The notes under the pieces: model-generated
The model's input: the letters and a program-made list of their open reading frames with translations, nothing else
What the model was told of the DNA's origin: nothing
The model's database searches: none
Source of the DNA: Butyricimonas synergistica DSM 23225
GTDB taxonomy: Bacteria > Bacteroidota > Bacteroidia > Bacteroidales > Marinifilaceae
Length of the DNA: 64,000 nucleotides
NCBI RefSeq assembly: GCF_000379665.1
Contig: NZ_KB903359.1
Span: 1,849,046-1,913,045 of the forward strand
Direction of reading: 5' to 3'
Part shown: positions 62,735 through 64,000 of the stretch, one piece after another
Layout: every line of letters begins with the position of its first letter
How positions within the stretch are numbered: the stretch's first letter is position 1
Made by a program: the position numbers and the translations under genes

Positions 62735-63508
62735 ATGAAAACATTATCTTTGAGCGAAAGACACAGTTACATTCTCGAATTGTTGCGGCAACAGGGATCT
62801 GTTTCTGTTATTGATCTTGCTAATCAACTAAAAGTATCTTCCGTAACCATACGTAAAGATCTTACACTGCTTGAGGAGAAAAAAATGTTATATCGTACTC
62901 ACGGGAGTGCTATATTGATCAATCCTTACATCAATGACCGGCATGTCAATGAAAAAGAAAAATTATATACCGAAGAAAAACGTCTTATTGGAATGCAAGC
63001 AGCGAATTTAATCACGCCCGACGATTCCATTATCATTGCCTCCGGAACCACAATGCACGCCCTAGCTCGTCAGATCAACCCCCAAGGGCATCTTACCGTA
63101 ATTACTTCTGCTATTAATGTGACGCATATACTTGCTTGCAATAAAGATATCGACATTATTCAATTGGGCGGACTCGTGCGGAATAGTTCTGTATCTGTCG
63201 TGGGAAGCTACGCAGAGAAAATGCTGGAAAATTTTTCTTGTAGTAAATTGTTTATGGGAGTCGATGGAATCGATTTGGAATATGGTCTATCCACAACCAA
63301 CATGATGGAAGCCAACCTCAATCAAGTCATGATGAAAACCGCTCAAAAAACCGTAGTCCTTGCAGACTCTTCGAAATTCGGACGCAGAGGTTTCGGAAAA
63401 ATTTGCGAGCTGGATGCAGTGGAACATATCATTACCGATAGTCATATTCAACCCAAGATTTTAGACGAATTAAGAGAACGAGGACTAGAAGTCACCATTG
63501 CAGAATAA
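62735..63508 (+). CDS. glpR: DeoR-family transcriptional regulator (GlpR-like)
   Basis: A 257-residue repressor. The N-terminal winged helix-turn-helix (residues 5-58) carries ILELLRQQGSVSVIDLANQL and VSSVTIRKDLTLLEE, the DeoR signature. The C-terminal DeoRC sugar-phosphate sensor shows IIIASGTTMHALARQI near 91-106 and KLFMGVDGID near 171-180. Facing glpD across a shared control region, it probably represses the glp operon until glycerol-3-phosphate binds. The ligand is inferred from E. coli GlpR. Confidence 0.9.
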   Translation: MKTLSLSERHSYILELLRQQGSVSVIDLANQLKVSSVTIRKDLTLLEEKKMLYRTHGSAILINPYINDRHVNEKEKLYTEEKRLIGMQAANLITPDDSIIIASGTTMHALARQINPQGHLTVITSAINVTHILACNKDIDIIQLGGLVRNSSVSVVGSYAEKMLENFSCSKLFMGVDGIDLEYGLSTTNMMEANLNQVMMKTAQKTVVLADSSKFGRRGFGKICELDAVEHIITDSHIQPKILDELRERGLEVTIAE

Positions 63509-63586
63509 GGGATAAACAATCGCACTTTTCATGTAACAAGCATTTATTTTTCAGCAAAGTCAATACCAAAATAAGAATAAAAAAAA

Positions 63587-63608
63587 GATCTCCGATTTCT
63601 CGGAGATC
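63587..63608 (-). terminator. Terminator of the rRNA operon
   Basis: On the minus strand GATCTCCGA-GAAA-TCGGAGATC, then TTTTTTTTATTC, 23 bases after the tRNA. On the plus strand a shorter CCTTTT follows, so it may also stop the glpR transcript. Confidence 0.9.
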
Positions 63609-63631
63609 CTTTTAGCACTAACTTTACTTTG

Positions 63632-63705
63632 TAGCGAGAGGCGGGCTTGAACCGCCGACCTCATGATTATGAATCATGCGCTCTAACCAGCTGAGCTACC
63701 TCGCC
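63632..63705 (-). tRNA. tRNA-Met (anticodon CAT)
   Basis: A 74-base cloverleaf. The anticodon arm is CATGA-TTCATAA-TCATG with CAT at the centre; the T-arm is GGCGG-TTCAAGC-CCGCC; the acceptor GGCGAGG pairs with TCTCGCT, leaving A73. CCA is not encoded. The G1 pair, not the C1-A mismatch of initiators, points to elongator Met. A lysidine-modified Ile tRNA is less likely. Confidence 0.93.
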
Positions 63706-63741
63706 ATAAATCACTGCTAAAAAATACCAGTGATTTGGAAA

Positions 63742-63850
63742 TTTGGCATCGACCTACTCTCCCACCTTTCGGCAGTACCATCGGCGCTAACGGGCTTAAC
63801 TTCTCTGTTCGGGATGGGAAGAGGTGGATCACCGTCGCTATAGACACCGT
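63742..63850 (-). rRNA. rrf: 5S ribosomal RNA
   Basis: Read on the minus strand, GGTGTC near 63848 pairs with GATGCC near 63745 to form helix I. Between them are the conserved CCACCTCTTCCCATCCCGAAC and GAAGTTAAGCCCGTTAGCGCCGATGGTACTGC-type segments. Ends are placed to within a few bases. It precedes the tRNA-Met in one transcript. Confidence 0.95.
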
Positions 63851-64000
63851 TTAATACCATTCAAAGTCGTTTCCAACTCACGTCACTCCAGCGTGGCACT
63901 CTTGCCAACCGTGACAAATATCTTTAAAGTCCATTATTCATTCATGCCTTCAAGCGATTGTTTTGACAATCGCTTGGAACGTTAATCGAATCATCTCACC
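63851..64000 (-). other. 23S-5S spacer, possibly with the 3' edge of 23S rRNA
   Basis: CAAGCGATTGT (63951-63961) and ACAATCGCTTG (63966-63976) form an 11-base-pair stem with a 4-base loop, probably an rRNA processing hairpin. The last 24 bases may be the very end of 23S rRNA, but too little is present to be sure. Confidence 0.5.

Noticed and set aside
1..64000. CRISPR arrays, insertion sequences, integrases and prophage genes
   Set aside because: I saw no regular spacer-repeat array, transposase or recombinase gene anywhere in the window. Any invertase acting on locus 2 must be encoded elsewhere.

Overview
The window looks like the chromosome of an anaerobic gut Bacteroidota, probably order Bacteroidales. 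I infer this from UpxY-type antiterminators that open long capsule operons, promoters of the TTTG/TAnnTTTG type, lipoprotein-rich envelope genes, OprP-like and plugless beta-barrel outer-membrane proteins, and a crotonase/3-hydroxybutyryl-CoA dehydrogenase pair. The last would suit a butyrate-forming Odoribacteraceae member (Butyricimonas-like). The genus is a guess.

Two capsular or exopolysaccharide operons lie in tandem on the minus strand and fill positions 1-51,120. Each begins with a UpxY homologue followed by a 229-257-residue protein of a family I do not recognise, and the two share blocks of a 5' leader with a small GC hairpin.

Locus 1 (51,120 down to 16,201, about 35 kb, closed by a strong terminator at 16,143-16,166) encodes RmlA, Wzy, Wzx, a 4-aminosugar transaminase, a WecF-like transferase and a PglC-like initiating transferase. 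It ends with export and control genes: Wza, the tyrosine kinase Wzc and the CpsB phosphatase. Its middle is unusual. It has a C4/C5-acid-like enzyme block (PrpD, a class I fumarase-like alpha/beta pair, a CitE-like lyase, a 2-hydroxyacid dehydrogenase, a U32-like TIM barrel), four ATP-grasp proteins, two Cys-Thr Ntn-amidase-fold proteins, and a small 'fatty-acid' set (two ACPs, a FabH-like KAS III, two SDRs, an AMP-ligase) beside an LpxD-like acyltransferase and a PIG-L deacetylase. There is only one recognisable ordinary glycosyltransferase. I infer a polymer heavily decorated with non-sugar acids joined by amide bonds.

Locus 2 (15,495 down past position 1) encodes UDP-glucose dehydrogenase, UDP-glucuronate 4-epimerase, an acyltransferase, Wzx, an EpsG-type Wzy, TupA-like, hexapeptide, GT4, GNAT/FemAB-like, CapA, CapK and GT2 proteins, a PglC-like transferase, and the start of a DegT aminotransferase cut by the window edge. 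Upstream, the only strong consensus promoter (15,753-15,782) points away from the operon and lies between short inverted repeats. This looks like a phase-variable promoter caught in the OFF orientation.

The right part (51.6-64 kb) is ordinary chromosome: an outer-membrane barrel protein, crt-hbd, marC, a TPR protein, a glycerol-phosphate operon (glpD-glpT-GDPD lipoprotein-porin) with a divergent DeoR/GlpR regulator, then the 3' end of an rRNA operon (5S, tRNA-Met, terminator) on the minus strand.
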